Shown: positions 39,248-49,143, numbered from the stretch's first letter. The stretch: DNA of 64,000 nucleotides from Bacteroidia bacterium (GCA_030427735.1 JAUIBP010000011.1:1-64000), one strand, 5' to 3'. Numbers and translations: made by a program. Notes: a model not told the origin generated them from the letters alone.

Positions 39248-39952
39248 ATGCGTAAAATACAAATTTTAGTGGGCTTTATCGTTTTGCTAAGCGTGTTGTT
39301 TGTGTTTTTTGAAATGAAAGATTTGCACTTGTCGGCAGCTATGGTGAAGGCTTTTGTGGTGCCTGTAATTACTGGAGTGTATTTTTTTACCATCAGTAAA
39401 CGCAGTGCCTACTTTTCGGCCTTTTTAATCTTGTTTTCTGTCTCCGAGCTTTTAACTTTTATAGGGCCTTATTTGCCTGTTAATTGCGAGTATTTTATCG
39501 GTAATTCGTTATACCTAACGGCGTATTCTTGTTTTGTTTTGGATTTATTAAACAAGCTAAATTTTAGATATGTAGTAAAAGAATTACGGGTAACGCTAAT
39601 GATTTTATTGGCATTAAACGCTTATTTATTATATGTGTTGTATACCATTGTGAGTTTGGACTTAAATACGATTTCTGTGTATTTTGAGTTTTTGTATAAT
39701 GCTGTGGTGTTAAGTGTTTTAACGGTTTCTTTTTTAAACTATTTATACCGAGATAATAAAAAAGCCTTGTTGTTGTTTGTTGGGGCAACATGTTTGGTGT
39801 TTTCGGAGCTACTGCAATTTGCTTTTTTCTATATAGCAGAAGTGTCCTTGTTGAATATTTTAACCTATGGCTTTTTCGTGCTGGCTTTTGTATTTATGTA
39901 CGCCTCGGTAAGTATTGGGGCAACCAAGCATTTGGTAGCTCAAAATGCGTAG
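39248..39952 (+). CDS. Polytopic membrane protein (possibly YhhN/lysoplasmalogenase-like)
   Basis: This 234-residue protein has about eight hydrophobic helices with short loops throughout. The spacing and general character resemble the YhhN family, which includes lysoplasmalogenases, but I see no motif that settles it. It has its own consensus promoter and converges on the nucleotidase genes with 13 nt between the stops. Confidence 0.55.
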   Translation: MRKIQILVGFIVLLSVLFVFFEMKDLHLSAAMVKAFVVPVITGVYFFTISKRSAYFSAFLILFSVSELLTFIGPYLPVNCEYFIGNSLYLTAYSCFVLDLLNKLNFRYVVKELRVTLMILLALNAYLLYVLYTIVSLDLNTISVYFEFLYNAVVLSVLTVSFLNYLYRDNKKALLLFVGATCLVFSELLQFAFFYIAEVSLLNILTYGFFVLAFVFMYASVSIGATKHLVAQNA

Positions 39953-39965
39953 TTTTTAATATGTA

Positions 39966-40877
39966 TTATACGTTTATAGCCGTGCCATTGGCAGCTTTGT
40001 TTTTGTTGTGGTCGAAGTAAAAGTCTATTCGGCCTAGATTTACACCATATTTCCCTACTTGATTAACAAGTATATTTTGATTTTCGCTATTTTTTACGAT
40101 TGTTGGTTTTGGTAAAAAAGTATGCGTGTGCCCGCCAATAATTAAATCGATGTTTTTGGTAGCTGCGGCCAATTTAAGATCGCTAACTTTATCGCTGTCG
40201 TATTTGTAACCTAAATGTGATAGGCAAATTACAAGGTCGCAATGTTCTTCTTCTTTTAAAATTCTGCTCATGTCTTGAGCAATTTCAATGGGGTTTAAAT
40301 ATTTAGTTTCTTTATACATGGCTGGGTCTACTAGGTTTTCTAGTTGAATGCCTACACCAAATACACCAATTTTTATATCGTTTTTTATGAATACCTTATA
40401 AGATTTGGTATGAGTGTCCATGATTGTATTCGAAAAATCGTAATTGGCAATTAAAAAAGGAAACTCTGCATGTGGTAATTGCGCGTAGAGTCCGTCTATA
40501 CCATTGTCGAAATCGTGGTTCCCTATGGTGGCAGCGTCGTATTTTAATTTGCTCATCAGTTTAAACTCCAATTCACCTCCGTAAAAATTAAAATAGGGAG
40601 TGCCTTGAAAAATGTCGCCTGCATCGAGTAATAGCGTGTGCGGATTTTCTTTTCGAATACGGTCTATTAAGGTAGCTCGTCTGGCAACACCACCCATATT
40701 TGGGAAATTGGCGTCGGTTGGACTAAAGGGATCGATGTGGCTGTGTACATCGTTGGTGTGTAATATGGTTATTTTTTTTGAAGCAGATGCAGGAGAAAAA
40801 GACGATAATGTTACACCGCCAAGAGCAACTAAAGAAGTTGCTGCAGTGGTTTGTTTAAGAAAATCTCGACGTTTCAT
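39966..40877 (-). CDS. Tat-exported metallophosphatase, N-terminal half of a split 5'-nucleotidase
   Basis: This 303-residue protein begins with a twin-arginine signal (MKRRDFLKQTTAATSLVALG). The mature part is a UshA-type calcineurin-like domain with metal motifs HTNDVHSHIDP, LLDAGDIFQGTPYFN, IGNHDFDNGID, VICLSHLG and IGGHTHTF. The C-terminal 5'-nucleotidase domain that normally follows is missing here but is encoded by the gene 19 nt upstream. The pair should hydrolyse nucleotides or related phosphoesters in the periplasm. Confidence 0.9.
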   Translation of the reverse strand: MKRRDFLKQTTAATSLVALGGVTLSSFSPASASKKITILHTNDVHSHIDPFSPTDANFPNMGGVARRATLIDRIRKENPHTLLLDAGDIFQGTPYFNFYGGELEFKLMSKLKYDAATIGNHDFDNGIDGLYAQLPHAEFPFLIANYDFSNTIMDTHTKSYKVFIKNDIKIGVFGVGIQLENLVDPAMYKETKYLNPIEIAQDMSRILKEEEHCDLVICLSHLGYKYDSDKVSDLKLAAATKNIDLIIGGHTHTFLPKPTIVKNSENQNILVNQVGKYGVNLGRIDFYFDHNKNKAANGTAINV

Positions 40878-40896
40878 ATAATCGTAATAATTTAAT

Positions 40897-41658
40897 TTAT
40901 TGTTTTTGTTGTGTAAATCTGTCGTCTATAACAGGGTTTATAGTGTCTGCTTTGGTGAAATAATCTATTAAAGCGTTACGCAATTTGTAATTTAATACAT
41001 AATCGCCTTTGTTGGGTTTAAAAAAGGTCATGTGGTCGCCACCATTATATAAATAATCTATGGTGGCTACGTAGTAAATTTTGGAATCTGAAATAGGCTC
41101 GTTATTAATTTTGGCATCAATCAGTTTTTTATTTTCGTCTACAACAAGTTTAATGCCAGAGATCGGGTGTGGGTGTTTCGATTTAACCAGGAAATCTATA
41201 GCTTCTTTTACTTGTATCCCCGAAAGGGCAACAACAACAATGCTATTTTCGAACGGCATAAGTTCGTAAACCGATCGTAATGTAACATTGCCTTTAGATA
41301 AGGGGGCGCGAATACTTCCGTAGTTAGATAATACAAAATCTATAGTGTTACCAGTTCTGGACTGAAAAACCGGATTTGCCTGTATATAAACAATATCTGC
41401 AATTAAATTGCCTAAAGACGAGTTGAATTCGCCGTCTTCTCTAGATAAGGTTTTTGGGGTGTAGGTTAACACGCTATCCAGCTCTTTAGTAACATGGTCG
41501 TGGTATGGCGCTATAAAGCTGTTTAAGTCTTGGTTTACTTGTAGAGTGTCGCTTATTGGAATTTGTTGCCCTTCAATTTTAGTAAGGTTGAGGTCTTTTG
41601 TTTTACAAGCGCATAAAAGTATAAGGAAAAAGACTGTTGTTATTTGTTTAAAATTCAT
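40897..41658 (-). CDS. 5'-nucleotidase C-terminal domain lipoprotein
   Basis: This 253-residue lipoprotein (lipobox LLCACK, Cys18) consists of the 5'-nucleotidase C-terminal, substrate-binding domain. The evidence is LGNLIADIVYIQ, DFVLSNYGSIRAPLSKGNVT, VYELMPFENSIVVVALSG and YLYNGGDHMTFF. It is encoded just ahead of the metallophosphatase on the same strand. Together the two look like a UshA-type enzyme split into separately exported parts. Confidence 0.9.
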   Translation of the reverse strand: MNFKQITTVFFLILLCACKTKDLNLTKIEGQQIPISDTLQVNQDLNSFIAPYHDHVTKELDSVLTYTPKTLSREDGEFNSSLGNLIADIVYIQANPVFQSRTGNTIDFVLSNYGSIRAPLSKGNVTLRSVYELMPFENSIVVVALSGIQVKEAIDFLVKSKHPHPISGIKLVVDENKKLIDAKINNEPISDSKIYYVATIDYLYNGGDHMTFFKPNKGDYVLNYKLRNALIDYFTKADTINPVIDDRFTQQKQ

Positions 41659-41702
41659 AATTAAACTTGTAAAATTTAGTAAGGTATGGTTGTAGTTTTT
41701 CC

Positions 41703-41710
41703 TACCTTTG
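41703..41710 (+). promoter_or_regulatory. Promoter -7 element of the DUF6913 gene
   Basis: TACCTTTG matches TAnnTTTG and lies 19 nt before the ATG at 41730. No TTG lies at the usual upstream spacing. Confidence 0.55.
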
Positions 41711-41729
41711 CACGAAAGTTTAAAGATAA

Positions 41730-42248
41730 ATGATTTTAAAAGGTTTTAAGGAAAAATCTATTAAAAAGTATTTTAATAAATTGTTAGACGATCGCGCCGA
41801 TTTAAACGGAGCCAAACCTATTGAAAGTTTGGGAGTTATCGTAGATTGGGATCAGGCTGGAAACTTAGAAGCTTTCGAAACTTTAGCTAAAACTTTACAT
41901 ATACATAATGTGAAATTTAAATTGATTTTCTTTTCGCAGGACAAAGATGCACAGGAAAGCCTGACGTACCCTTGTTTTAATGAGAAGGATTTTGACTGGA
42001 AAGGACACGTTAAAAACACCGATTTGCAGACTTTTTTAAATACACCTTTTGACGGGTTGATTAGTTATTATTTTAAAGACGATCTGCATTTAAAATTATT
42101 AACGGCCCTATCTAAAGCAGAGTTTAAAATAGGAGTATTACAAGAAGAACCAAGGCTTAACGATTTGATTATAGCGTCAGACCCAAAAGCTTTTCAGGTA
42201 TTTAAAAACGAATTGTTAAAATACCTCAGTATATTAAAAAGAATTTAA
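41730..42248 (+). CDS. DUF6913-like protein of unknown function
   Basis: This 172-residue soluble protein has no signal peptide or membrane helix. An alpha/beta pattern is suggested by [23 protein letters not shown] and FDGLISYYF. It resembles DUF6913, a Bacteroidota family found just upstream of dapA, as here (4 nt between the genes). No function can be assigned. Confidence 0.65.
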   Translation: MILKGFKEKSIKKYFNKLLDDRADLNGAKPIESLGVIVDWDQAGNLEAFETLAKTLHIHNVKFKLIFFSQDKDAQESLTYPCFNEKDFDWKGHVKNTDLQTFLNTPFDGLISYYFKDDLHLKLLTALSKAEFKIGVLQEEPRLNDLIIASDPKAFQVFKNELLKYLSILKRI

Positions 42249-42252
42249 AAGC

Positions 42253-43131
42253 ATGAACAGTAAATTAATGGGGACAGGTGTAGCGCTTGTTACTCCTTTT
42301 AACGCCGATCTTAGTGTAGATCACGAAGCATTAACAAATATTGTTAATTTTAATATTGAAAATGGTACTAATTATTTAGTAATAATGGGTACTACAGGAG
42401 AAAGTGTTACTGTAACTAAAGAAGAAAAACAGGCGATTATAAAAACAGTTTCTGAAGCTAATAATGGGCGTGTGCCTATGGTTTTAGGAATAGGTGGAAA
42501 TAATACGGCACAAGTTGTAGAAGAAATTAAAGCTACAGATTTAAGTGCTTTCGAAGCTATTTTATCGGTGTCTCCTTATTATAGTAAGCCAACCCAAGAA
42601 GGCGTTTATCAGCATTTCAAAGCGGTGGCAGAAGCTTGTCCTGTTTCAGTAATACTGTATAATGTGCCAGGACGTACAGCGTCTAATATGTTGCCAGAAA
42701 CTACACTTAGGTTAGCTAAAGATTTCAAAAATATCGTTGCCGTTAAAGAAGCTGGTAATAATATAGGTCAGTATTTAAATTTATTAAAAGATAAGCCAGA
42801 CGATTTTTTAATCATTTCTGGAGACGACGATTTAGCTTTAGGCGTGGTTTTAGCAGGTGGAGCAGGAGTTATCTCTGTATTGGGCCAAGCTGTACCTGCC
42901 GAGTTTTCGAAAATGATTCAGTTAGGTCTTCAAGGAAAAGCCAAAGAGGCTTATGCGATACATTATAAACTAATGGATTTAACATCTTATATTTTTGCCG
43001 AAAATAATCCGGCAGGAATTAAAGCCGTGTTCGAGGCATTAAATATGTGTCGTGCAAGTGTAAGATTGCCATTGGTAGAGGCCACGCAAGGGTTGAAAGA
43101 TAAAATTAAAGCGTTTGTAGAAACCCTTTAA
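42253..43131 (+). CDS. dapA: 4-hydroxy-tetrahydrodipicolinate synthase
   Basis: DapA condenses pyruvate with aspartate semialdehyde in the lysine/diaminopimelate pathway. The 292-residue TIM barrel has [13 protein letters not shown] (pyruvate-binding Thr pair), the catalytic Tyr in [14 protein letters not shown], and the Schiff-base Lys in [10 protein letters not shown]. Its length is typical. Confidence 0.97.
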   Translation: MNSKLMGTGVALVTPFNADLSVDHEALTNIVNFNIENGTNYLVIMGTTGESVTVTKEEKQAIIKTVSEANNGRVPMVLGIGGNNTAQVVEEIKATDLSAFEAILSVSPYYSKPTQEGVYQHFKAVAEACPVSVILYNVPGRTASNMLPETTLRLAKDFKNIVAVKEAGNNIGQYLNLLKDKPDDFLIISGDDDLALGVVLAGGAGVISVLGQAVPAEFSKMIQLGLQGKAKEAYAIHYKLMDLTSYIFAENNPAGIKAVFEALNMCRASVRLPLVEATQGLKDKIKAFVETL

Positions 43132-43140
43132 AATAGCACT

Positions 43141-43181
43141 CGGGCCTAAGGTGAAATTAAAATTTTAGGCCTGTTTTTTTC
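43141..43181 (+). terminator. Terminator of dapA
   Basis: A 7-bp GGCCTAA stem (43143-43149 with 43165-43171) with a long loop and a run of seven T at 43174-43180. Confidence 0.8.
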
Positions 43182-43284
43182 GTTAGACTTTTAAACGTTA
43201 AATATTACTTAAACGCCATTATAAAGTCATTACAACCATTATTTTAGCAGAAAAATATTATTTTTAAAATCAATAAGAATAGCT

Positions 43285-43292
43285 TATTTTTG
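43285..43292 (+). promoter_or_regulatory. Promoter -7 element of bamD
   Basis: TATTTTTG matches TAnnTTTG and ends 17 nt before the bamD ATG. The upstream box position holds TTT rather than TTG. Confidence 0.5.
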
Positions 43293-43309
43293 CATTCTGT
43301 TTAAAAACT

Positions 43310-44110
43310 ATGAGGAAACTTCTTTACATATTTACAGCATCTGTTTTATTAAGTTCATGTAGCGAATATCAAAAAGCTTTAAAGTCTGAAGATATTGCTG
43401 TGAAATATAAAATGGGTGAAGATCTTTACAATCAAGGCAAAGCAGCTAAGGCCAATAGGTTGTTTTCGGATATTGTACCAAGTTACAGAGGTAAGCCGCA
43501 AGCAGAAAAATTAATGTATATGTATGCAAAAACCTACTACGATATGAAAGATTATTACGTAGCAGGATATCAGTTCGAGCGTTTTGCAGATTCATACCCG
43601 AAAAGTGAAAAGTTAGAGGAAGCTTCATTTTACAGTGCCAAAAGTTATTATATGTTATCTCCTGTTTACAGCAAAGACCAAACAGAAACTAAAGATGCCA
43701 TAGAAAAACTGCAATTGTTTATTAACGCATTTCCAAAGTCGGAATACGTAGCTGAAGCCAATCAATACATAAAGGAATTAGACCATAAGCTAGAAACAAA
43801 AGCGTTCGAAATCGCTAAACAATACAATACGATTACAGATTATAAAGCCTCAATAAAGTCGTTCGATAATTTTATTTTCGAATTTCCAGGCTCTTCTTAC
43901 AGAGAGCAGGCCATGTACTACAGGTTAGATGCAGCTTATAAATTAGCTATGAATAGCGTAGAGTACAAAAAACAAGAACGATTAGAGACTGCCGAAGATT
44001 ATTATCAATCTTTTAAAAAAGGATATGCAACATCGGAATTTACAGAAACTGTAGAGGAGATGCATGCCAATATTTTACACGAATTAGAAAATTATAGCAC
44101 TAAAAGTTAA
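43310..44110 (+). CDS. bamD: Outer membrane protein assembly factor BamD
   Basis: BamD is the lipoprotein partner of BamA in outer membrane beta-barrel assembly. The 266-residue protein has a lipobox (VLLSSC, Cys17) followed by tetratricopeptide-like helical repeats. These include YNQGKAAKANRLFSDIVPSY and YVAGYQFERFADSYPKSEKLE, the typical YfiO pattern. It heads the rpoZ-coaBC-DUF4835-recN cluster. Confidence 0.93.
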   Translation: MRKLLYIFTASVLLSSCSEYQKALKSEDIAVKYKMGEDLYNQGKAAKANRLFSDIVPSYRGKPQAEKLMYMYAKTYYDMKDYYVAGYQFERFADSYPKSEKLEEASFYSAKSYYMLSPVYSKDQTETKDAIEKLQLFINAFPKSEYVAEANQYIKELDHKLETKAFEIAKQYNTITDYKASIKSFDNFIFEFPGSSYREQAMYYRLDAAYKLAMNSVEYKKQERLETAEDYYQSFKKGYATSEFTETVEEMHANILHELENYSTKS

Positions 44111-44114
44111 TATA

Positions 44115-44441
44115 ATGGATTTAAAGAAAATCAATGCTCCTGTAAATACAGTTACGTATAACAGAAACAAAGTAGACCAACCTACAGGAAATATCTATGA
44201 AGCTATTTCTATTATTTCTAGAAGAGCAGATCAAATCAACACAGAAATAAAAAAAGAGCTTATAGAAAAACTTGAAGAATTTGCAACCTATAACGATAGC
44301 TTAGAGGAAATCTTCGAAAATAAAGAGCAAATAGAAGTGTCTAAATTTTACGAAAAATTACCTAAGCCACACGCTTTAGCGGTACAAGAGTGGTTAGATA
44401 ATAAAGTGTATTACAGAAACACCGAGGAAGACGCTCAGTAA
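44115..44441 (+). CDS. rpoZ: DNA-directed RNA polymerase omega subunit (Bacteroidota type)
   Basis: This 108-residue protein matches the Bacteroidota omega-like subunit. The N-terminal part contains GNIYEAISIISRRADQINTE, equivalent to the classical omega helix (ALANRA...). It also carries a longer acidic middle and the tail PHALAVQEWLDNKVYYR. It lies 4 nt after bamD and 11 nt before coaBC, the usual flavobacterial arrangement. Confidence 0.88.
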   Translation: MDLKKINAPVNTVTYNRNKVDQPTGNIYEAISIISRRADQINTEIKKELIEKLEEFATYNDSLEEIFENKEQIEVSKFYEKLPKPHALAVQEWLDNKVYYRNTEEDAQ

Positions 44442-44452
44442 AACAATATACC

Positions 44453-45664
44453 ATGTCTATATTAAGTGGCAAAAACATACTCTTGGGCATAAGTGCCGGT
44501 ATTGCTGCTTATAAGACAGCTTCACTAGTAAGGTTATTTATAAAAGCAGGTGCCAACGTAAAAGTTGTTATGACACCTGCTTCTAAAGACTTTGTTACTC
44601 CTTTAACCTTATCAACCCTATCCAAACATCCAGTAGAATCTTCGTTTTATAATGAAGATGATGAAAATGCTGTGTGGAATAACCATGTAGAATTAGGTCT
44701 GTGGGCCGATTTATTTATCATTGCTCCAGCGACGGCAAATACCTTGTCTAAAATGGCTCAGGGTACCTGCGATAATTTATTGTTGGCCACTTATTTGTCG
44801 GCTAAATGTCCGGTGTATTTTGCGCCCGCGATGGATTTGGATATGTACAAGCACCCTTCAACCAAAGCTACATTCGAAACCTTAACCAAATTTGGTAACA
44901 TTATGATACCGGCAACACATGGCGAACTTGCAAGTGGTCTGGTTGGAGAAGGGAGAATGGCCGAGCCAGAAGATATCGTAACCTTTATTACACAACACCT
45001 TTTAGGGCAATTGCCCTTGTATGGCAAAAAAGTAATGATTACGGCAGGGCCAACTTACGAAGCTATAGATCCTGTGCGATTTATAGGGAATCATTCCAGT
45101 GGCAAAATGGGATTCGAAATTGCTAAGGCGACAGCTAATTTAGGAGCCGAGGTGGTTTTAATTTCAGGGCCAACCAATCAAGTGCTAAAACATGATTTTG
45201 TAACTGTTGTTCCTGTGGTAAGTGCTCAGGATATGTACGAGCAAGCTCATAAATATTTTATGTCGGTAGATGTTGCCATTCTATCGGCAGCTGTGGCCGA
45301 TTATCGCCCAAAAGAAGTTGCTCAGCACAAAATAAAAAAGGCGAGTGCAACGTTAACATTGGAGTTGGAAAAAACTAAGGATATTTTGGCATCTTTAGGA
45401 GCTATTAAATCACATCAGTATTTAGTAGGCTTTGCTTTAGAAACCGATAATGAACTAGAACACGCCAAAGCTAAATTGAAACGCAAGCACTTAAATTTAA
45501 TTGTATTAAATTCGTTAAACGATAAAGGTGCAGGTTTTAAATCGGATACCAATAAAGTAACATTTATAGACGATAAAGAACAGATTGTTTCTTTTGATTT
45601 GAAGCCAAAATCCGAAGTTGCTCAAGATTTAGTACATCATATAATACATACGCTTTATGCATAA
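44453..45664 (+). CDS. coaBC: Bifunctional phosphopantothenoylcysteine decarboxylase/phosphopantothenate-cysteine ligase
   Basis: CoaBC performs two steps of coenzyme A synthesis. The 403-residue protein has a flavin-dependent decarboxylase half (GISAGIAAYKTASLVR, the His in WNNHVELG, APATANTLSKMAQGTCDNLL). The ligase half begins near 190, with ITAGPTYEAIDPVRFIGNHS and the later AAVADYRPKEVA. Its end overlaps the next gene by 8 nt. Confidence 0.96.
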   Translation: MSILSGKNILLGISAGIAAYKTASLVRLFIKAGANVKVVMTPASKDFVTPLTLSTLSKHPVESSFYNEDDENAVWNNHVELGLWADLFIIAPATANTLSKMAQGTCDNLLLATYLSAKCPVYFAPAMDLDMYKHPSTKATFETLTKFGNIMIPATHGELASGLVGEGRMAEPEDIVTFITQHLLGQLPLYGKKVMITAGPTYEAIDPVRFIGNHSSGKMGFEIAKATANLGAEVVLISGPTNQVLKHDFVTVVPVVSAQDMYEQAHKYFMSVDVAILSAAVADYRPKEVAQHKIKKASATLTLELEKTKDILASLGAIKSHQYLVGFALETDNELEHAKAKLKRKHLNLIVLNSLNDKGAGFKSDTNKVTFIDDKEQIVSFDLKPKSEVAQDLVHHIIHTLYA

Positions 45665-46544
45665 ATTTTTAGTTGTTCTTTTTTTCAGTATAGCATCTGT
45701 AGCCTTGGGGCAGGAATTAAACTGTAATGTAGTTGTAAATGCCCAATTTACTGGTAACGAAAATGTACAAGTTTTTAAAACCTTAGAGAAACAGTTAACA
45801 GAACTTGTTAATAATACACAATGGACTAACAGAGCGTACAAGCAAGACGAGCGCATAAATTGCAGTATGAATATTACCGTGCAGGAGTATGCTAGCGATG
45901 TGTTTAAAGCTACTATACAAGTGCAATCGTCTAGACCGGTTTATGGGTCTTCGTACAGCACGCCTGTGTATAATTTTAACGATAAAGATTTTACATTTCG
46001 CTATGTAGAGTATCAAAACTTAAACTTTAGTCCTACACAATTTCAATCAAATTTAGTGTCGGTTTTAGCCTTTCATGTATATATGATTTTAGGTTTAGAT
46101 GCCGATACCTTCGAGCTACAAGGCGGCGAACCATTTTTAACGCAAGCACAAACTATTGTTAATTACTCGCAATCGGAAAATGCACAAGGTTGGAAGTTGG
46201 AAGATGGTTTACAAACGCGTTATATGTTGGTAGATAATTTGTTTTCGCCAACATTTAAAGAGTACAGGCAGGTTATGTATCAGTACCATCGCAAGGGGCT
46301 AGACCAAATGAGCGACGATTTAAAATCGGGAAAACAAAACATTGCCGATGCGATTACTTTACTACAGAATATGCATAACCAAAGGCCAAATTCGTTTTTA
46401 GCACGTATCTTTTTCGATGCAAAAAGCGATGAAATAGAGGACATTTTTTCGGATGGGCCAAATGTTCAAGTCGCCGATTTGGTTGATGTATTAAACACCA
46501 TTTCGCCAACCAATTCCAGTAAATGGAGAAATATCAAGTTTTAG
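45657..46544 (+). CDS. DUF4835 family exported protein
   Basis: This 295-residue protein has a signal peptide (1-18, ending VALGQ) followed by ELNCNVVVNAQFTGNENVQV. That is the opening of the DUF4835 family, which is found between coaBC and recN in Bacteroidota. The family is thought to act in the periplasm or at the outer membrane, but the function is not known. It overlaps the coaBC stop by 8 nt. Confidence 0.9.
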   Translation: MHKFLVVLFFSIASVALGQELNCNVVVNAQFTGNENVQVFKTLEKQLTELVNNTQWTNRAYKQDERINCSMNITVQEYASDVFKATIQVQSSRPVYGSSYSTPVYNFNDKDFTFRYVEYQNLNFSPTQFQSNLVSVLAFHVYMILGLDADTFELQGGEPFLTQAQTIVNYSQSENAQGWKLEDGLQTRYMLVDNLFSPTFKEYRQVMYQYHRKGLDQMSDDLKSGKQNIADAITLLQNMHNQRPNSFLARIFFDAKSDEIEDIFSDGPNVQVADLVDVLNTISPTNSSKWRNIKF

Positions 46545-46576
46545 TTTGATTACAAATTAAAACTCGATTATCTTTG
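46545..46576 (+). promoter_or_regulatory. Promoter of recN
   Basis: TTTG (46545-46548), 20 nt, then TATCTTTG (46569-46576), very close to the Bacteroidota consensus. It begins one base after the DUF4835 stop codon and ends 27 nt before the recN start. Confidence 0.7.
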
Positions 46577-46603
46577 GCTTTGTAAATTTAAAGCTTCATT
46601 ATA

Positions 46604-48256
46604 TTGCTTACCTCATTATCTATAAAAAATTACGCTTTAATAGACGATTTGCAAGCGCGTTTTAATCCTGGATTCACCATAATTACAGGAGAAACAGGTG
46701 CCGGGAAATCTATTGTTTTGGGTGCTTTATCTTTAATTATAGGTAAACGTGCCGATTTATCATCGTTAAAAGATGATGAACAAAAATGTGTTATTGAAGC
46801 AGTGTTCGATATTGCCAATTATAATTTAAAACCCATTTTCGAGCAGGAAGATTTAGATTATGACAAGCAAACCATTATACGCCGAGAGATTTTACCATCG
46901 GGTAAATCGCGAGCCTTTGTAAACGATACGCCAGTTACTTTAAGTAGTTTGCAGGTGTTGGGCGAACGCCTTATAGATATTCATTCGCAGCATCAAACGC
47001 TTCAATTAACAGACGATGCTTTTCAGTTTCAGGTTATTGATGCTTTGGCCGAAACAGAACAACCGTTAGTAAATTATAAGCAGCATTTAAAGGTTTTTAA
47101 ATCCGATCAGAAAGCCTTACAAAAACTACTCGATTTTCAATCGGAAGCGAATAAGGAATACGAGTATAATGCCTTTTTATTGCAAGAACTTTTAGATGCG
47201 AAACTAGTAGAAGGTGAGTTGGAATCTTTAGAGGAAGAATACGAAACCTTAGATAATATTGAAGCTATAAAAGAAAAGTTGGTGGCCTCGCATCAGTTGT
47301 TAAACGACGAGCAAATAGGGGCTTTAGCCATATTAACAGAGGTTAAAAATAATTTTAATAAAATCGCATCATTTTCATCGCATTACAAAGAATTGTATTC
47401 GCGGGTAGATAGCAGTTTAATAGAATTATACGACATTTTCGCCGATGTTGAAGCTTCAGAAGATGCTCTAGATGCCGATCCGAATAGGTTAGAAGTGGTT
47501 AATACCAGATTACAATTATTACATAATTTGTTAAAAAAGCATTTAGCAAACAATGTTACGGAGTTAATCGCAATAAAAAATACATTAGAAGATAAGGTTA
47601 GTGTTACCGAAAATCTCGATAAAAATATTACCGAATTACAAGCTAAAATTGCAGAAAAGGAAACTGTTTTAAACCAGATAGCAGGTGATATACATCATAA
47701 ACGGGTAGAAGTAATTCCAGATTTAAAGCAACAACTCGAAGTCTATTTAGCAGATTTAGGCATGCCTAATGCTCAATTTCAAATTGAGCTAGAAACTAGT
47801 AAAACGTTTTACGCTAACGGTAAAGACGACTTACAGTTTTTATTTTCGGCCAATAAGGGCGGGACTTTTAAACCTTTAAATAAAGCTGCATCGGGAGGAG
47901 AATTATCGCGTATTATGTTGGCCATAAAAGCAGTGCTTTCCAAATACATACAGTTGCCAACCATCATGTTCGATGAAATAGATACTGGTGTTTCTGGAGA
48001 AATTTCTAACAAAATGGGAGTTATTATGCGTAATATGAGCAGCAATATGCAAGTGTTTGCGATAACGCATTTACCGCAGGTGGCAGCTAAAGGCAATACG
48101 CATTTAAAGGTTTATAAGGAGGATGTTAATCAAATAACGACCACCAATTTAATAGCCTTAACGGAAGAAGAGCGTGTGCTGGAAATCGCGCAAATGTTAG
48201 GAGGTTTAGAAGTGTCGAGTTCGGCTTTAGCTCATGCTAAACAATTATTGAATTAA
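46604..48256 (+). CDS. recN: DNA repair protein RecN
   Basis: RecN is an SMC-like ATPase that acts in double-strand break repair. The 550-residue protein has Walker A GETGAGKS (about 29-36), long coiled-coil arms (about 150-370), and C-terminal ABC signature ASGGELSRIMLA and Walker B TIMFDEIDTGVSGE. The start is TTG: there is no ATG between the upstream in-frame stop (46589) and residue 1, and MLTSLSIKNYALID matches the family N-terminus exactly. Confidence 0.95.
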   Translation: MLTSLSIKNYALIDDLQARFNPGFTIITGETGAGKSIVLGALSLIIGKRADLSSLKDDEQKCVIEAVFDIANYNLKPIFEQEDLDYDKQTIIRREILPSGKSRAFVNDTPVTLSSLQVLGERLIDIHSQHQTLQLTDDAFQFQVIDALAETEQPLVNYKQHLKVFKSDQKALQKLLDFQSEANKEYEYNAFLLQELLDAKLVEGELESLEEEYETLDNIEAIKEKLVASHQLLNDEQIGALAILTEVKNNFNKIASFSSHYKELYSRVDSSLIELYDIFADVEASEDALDADPNRLEVVNTRLQLLHNLLKKHLANNVTELIAIKNTLEDKVSVTENLDKNITELQAKIAEKETVLNQIAGDIHHKRVEVIPDLKQQLEVYLADLGMPNAQFQIELETSKTFYANGKDDLQFLFSANKGGTFKPLNKAASGGELSRIMLAIKAVLSKYIQLPTIMFDEIDTGVSGEISNKMGVIMRNMSSNMQVFAITHLPQVAAKGNTHLKVYKEDVNQITTTNLIALTEEERVLEIAQMLGGLEVSSSALAHAKQLLN

Positions 48257-48260
48257 GTAG

Positions 48261-48268
48261 TATCTTTG
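48261..48268 (+). promoter_or_regulatory. Promoter -7 element of fabI
   Basis: TATCTTTG matches TAnnTTTG and lies 50 nt before the fabI ATG, just after the recN stop. No clear upstream TTG was seen at normal spacing. Confidence 0.55.
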
Positions 48269-48318
48269 CCTAAGTTAATTTTAGAGTAAAGTATTAAATA
48301 ATATAAAAATCAACTAGA

Positions 48319-49143
48319 ATGTCATACAATTTATTAAAAGGGAAAAAAGGAATTATTTTTGGAGCACTAGACGAAAACTCTATTGCTTGGAAGACAGCCG
48401 AGCGTGTACATGAAGAAGGCGGCGAGTTTGTTTTAACCAATGCGCCAATTGCTATGCGTATGGGGCAAATAAAAGCTCTAGCAGAAAAAACAGGATCAGA
48501 AATTATTCCTGCCGATGCTACTTCTATGGACGATTTAGCAAATCTTGTAGAAAAGTCTATGGAGATTTTAGGCGGAAAAATAGATTTTGTATTGCATTCT
48601 ATTGGTATGTCTGTAAATGTTAGAAAAGGAAAGCATTACACCGATTTAAACCACGAGTGGATGGGTAAAGGTTGGGATGTATCTGCCGTTTCTTTCCATA
48701 AAGTTATGCAAACTTTATTTCAAAAAGACGCCATGAACGAGTGGGGAAGCATTGTAGCTTTGTCTTATATGGCTGCACAACGTGTGTTTCCAGATTATAA
48801 CGATATGGCCGATAATAAAGCGTATTTAGAAAGTATAGCACGTAGTTTTGGTTATTTTTTCGGAAAGGAAAAAAACGTACGTGTAAACACAATTTCGCAA
48901 TCGCCAACGCCTACAACAGCAGGGCAAGGTGTTAAAGGGTTTGATGGTTTTATAGCTTACGCCGATAAAATGTCGCCTTTAGGTAATGCCACAGCGTTAG
49001 ATTGTGCTAATTATACCGTAGCTATGTTTAGCGATTTAACAAAGCGTGTTACTTTACAAAATTTATACAACGACGGAGGATTTAGTAACATGGGTGTAAG
49101 TGCCGAGGTTATGGATGCTTTTGTTGCTAACGAGACGAAATAG
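48319..49143 (+). CDS. fabI: Enoyl-[acyl-carrier-protein] reductase (NADH)
   Basis: FabI performs the final reduction of each fatty acid elongation cycle. The 274-residue short-chain dehydrogenase has GIIFGALDENSIAWKTA at the cofactor site, HSIGMS in the core, Tyr150, and the catalytic Tyr160/Lys167 pair with FabI-type Y-x6-K spacing (YNDMADNK). The length is typical of the Bacteroidota form. Confidence 0.96.
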   Translation: MSYNLLKGKKGIIFGALDENSIAWKTAERVHEEGGEFVLTNAPIAMRMGQIKALAEKTGSEIIPADATSMDDLANLVEKSMEILGGKIDFVLHSIGMSVNVRKGKHYTDLNHEWMGKGWDVSAVSFHKVMQTLFQKDAMNEWGSIVALSYMAAQRVFPDYNDMADNKAYLESIARSFGYFFGKEKNVRVNTISQSPTPTTAGQGVKGFDGFIAYADKMSPLGNATALDCANYTVAMFSDLTKRVTLQNLYNDGGFSNMGVSAEVMDAFVANETK

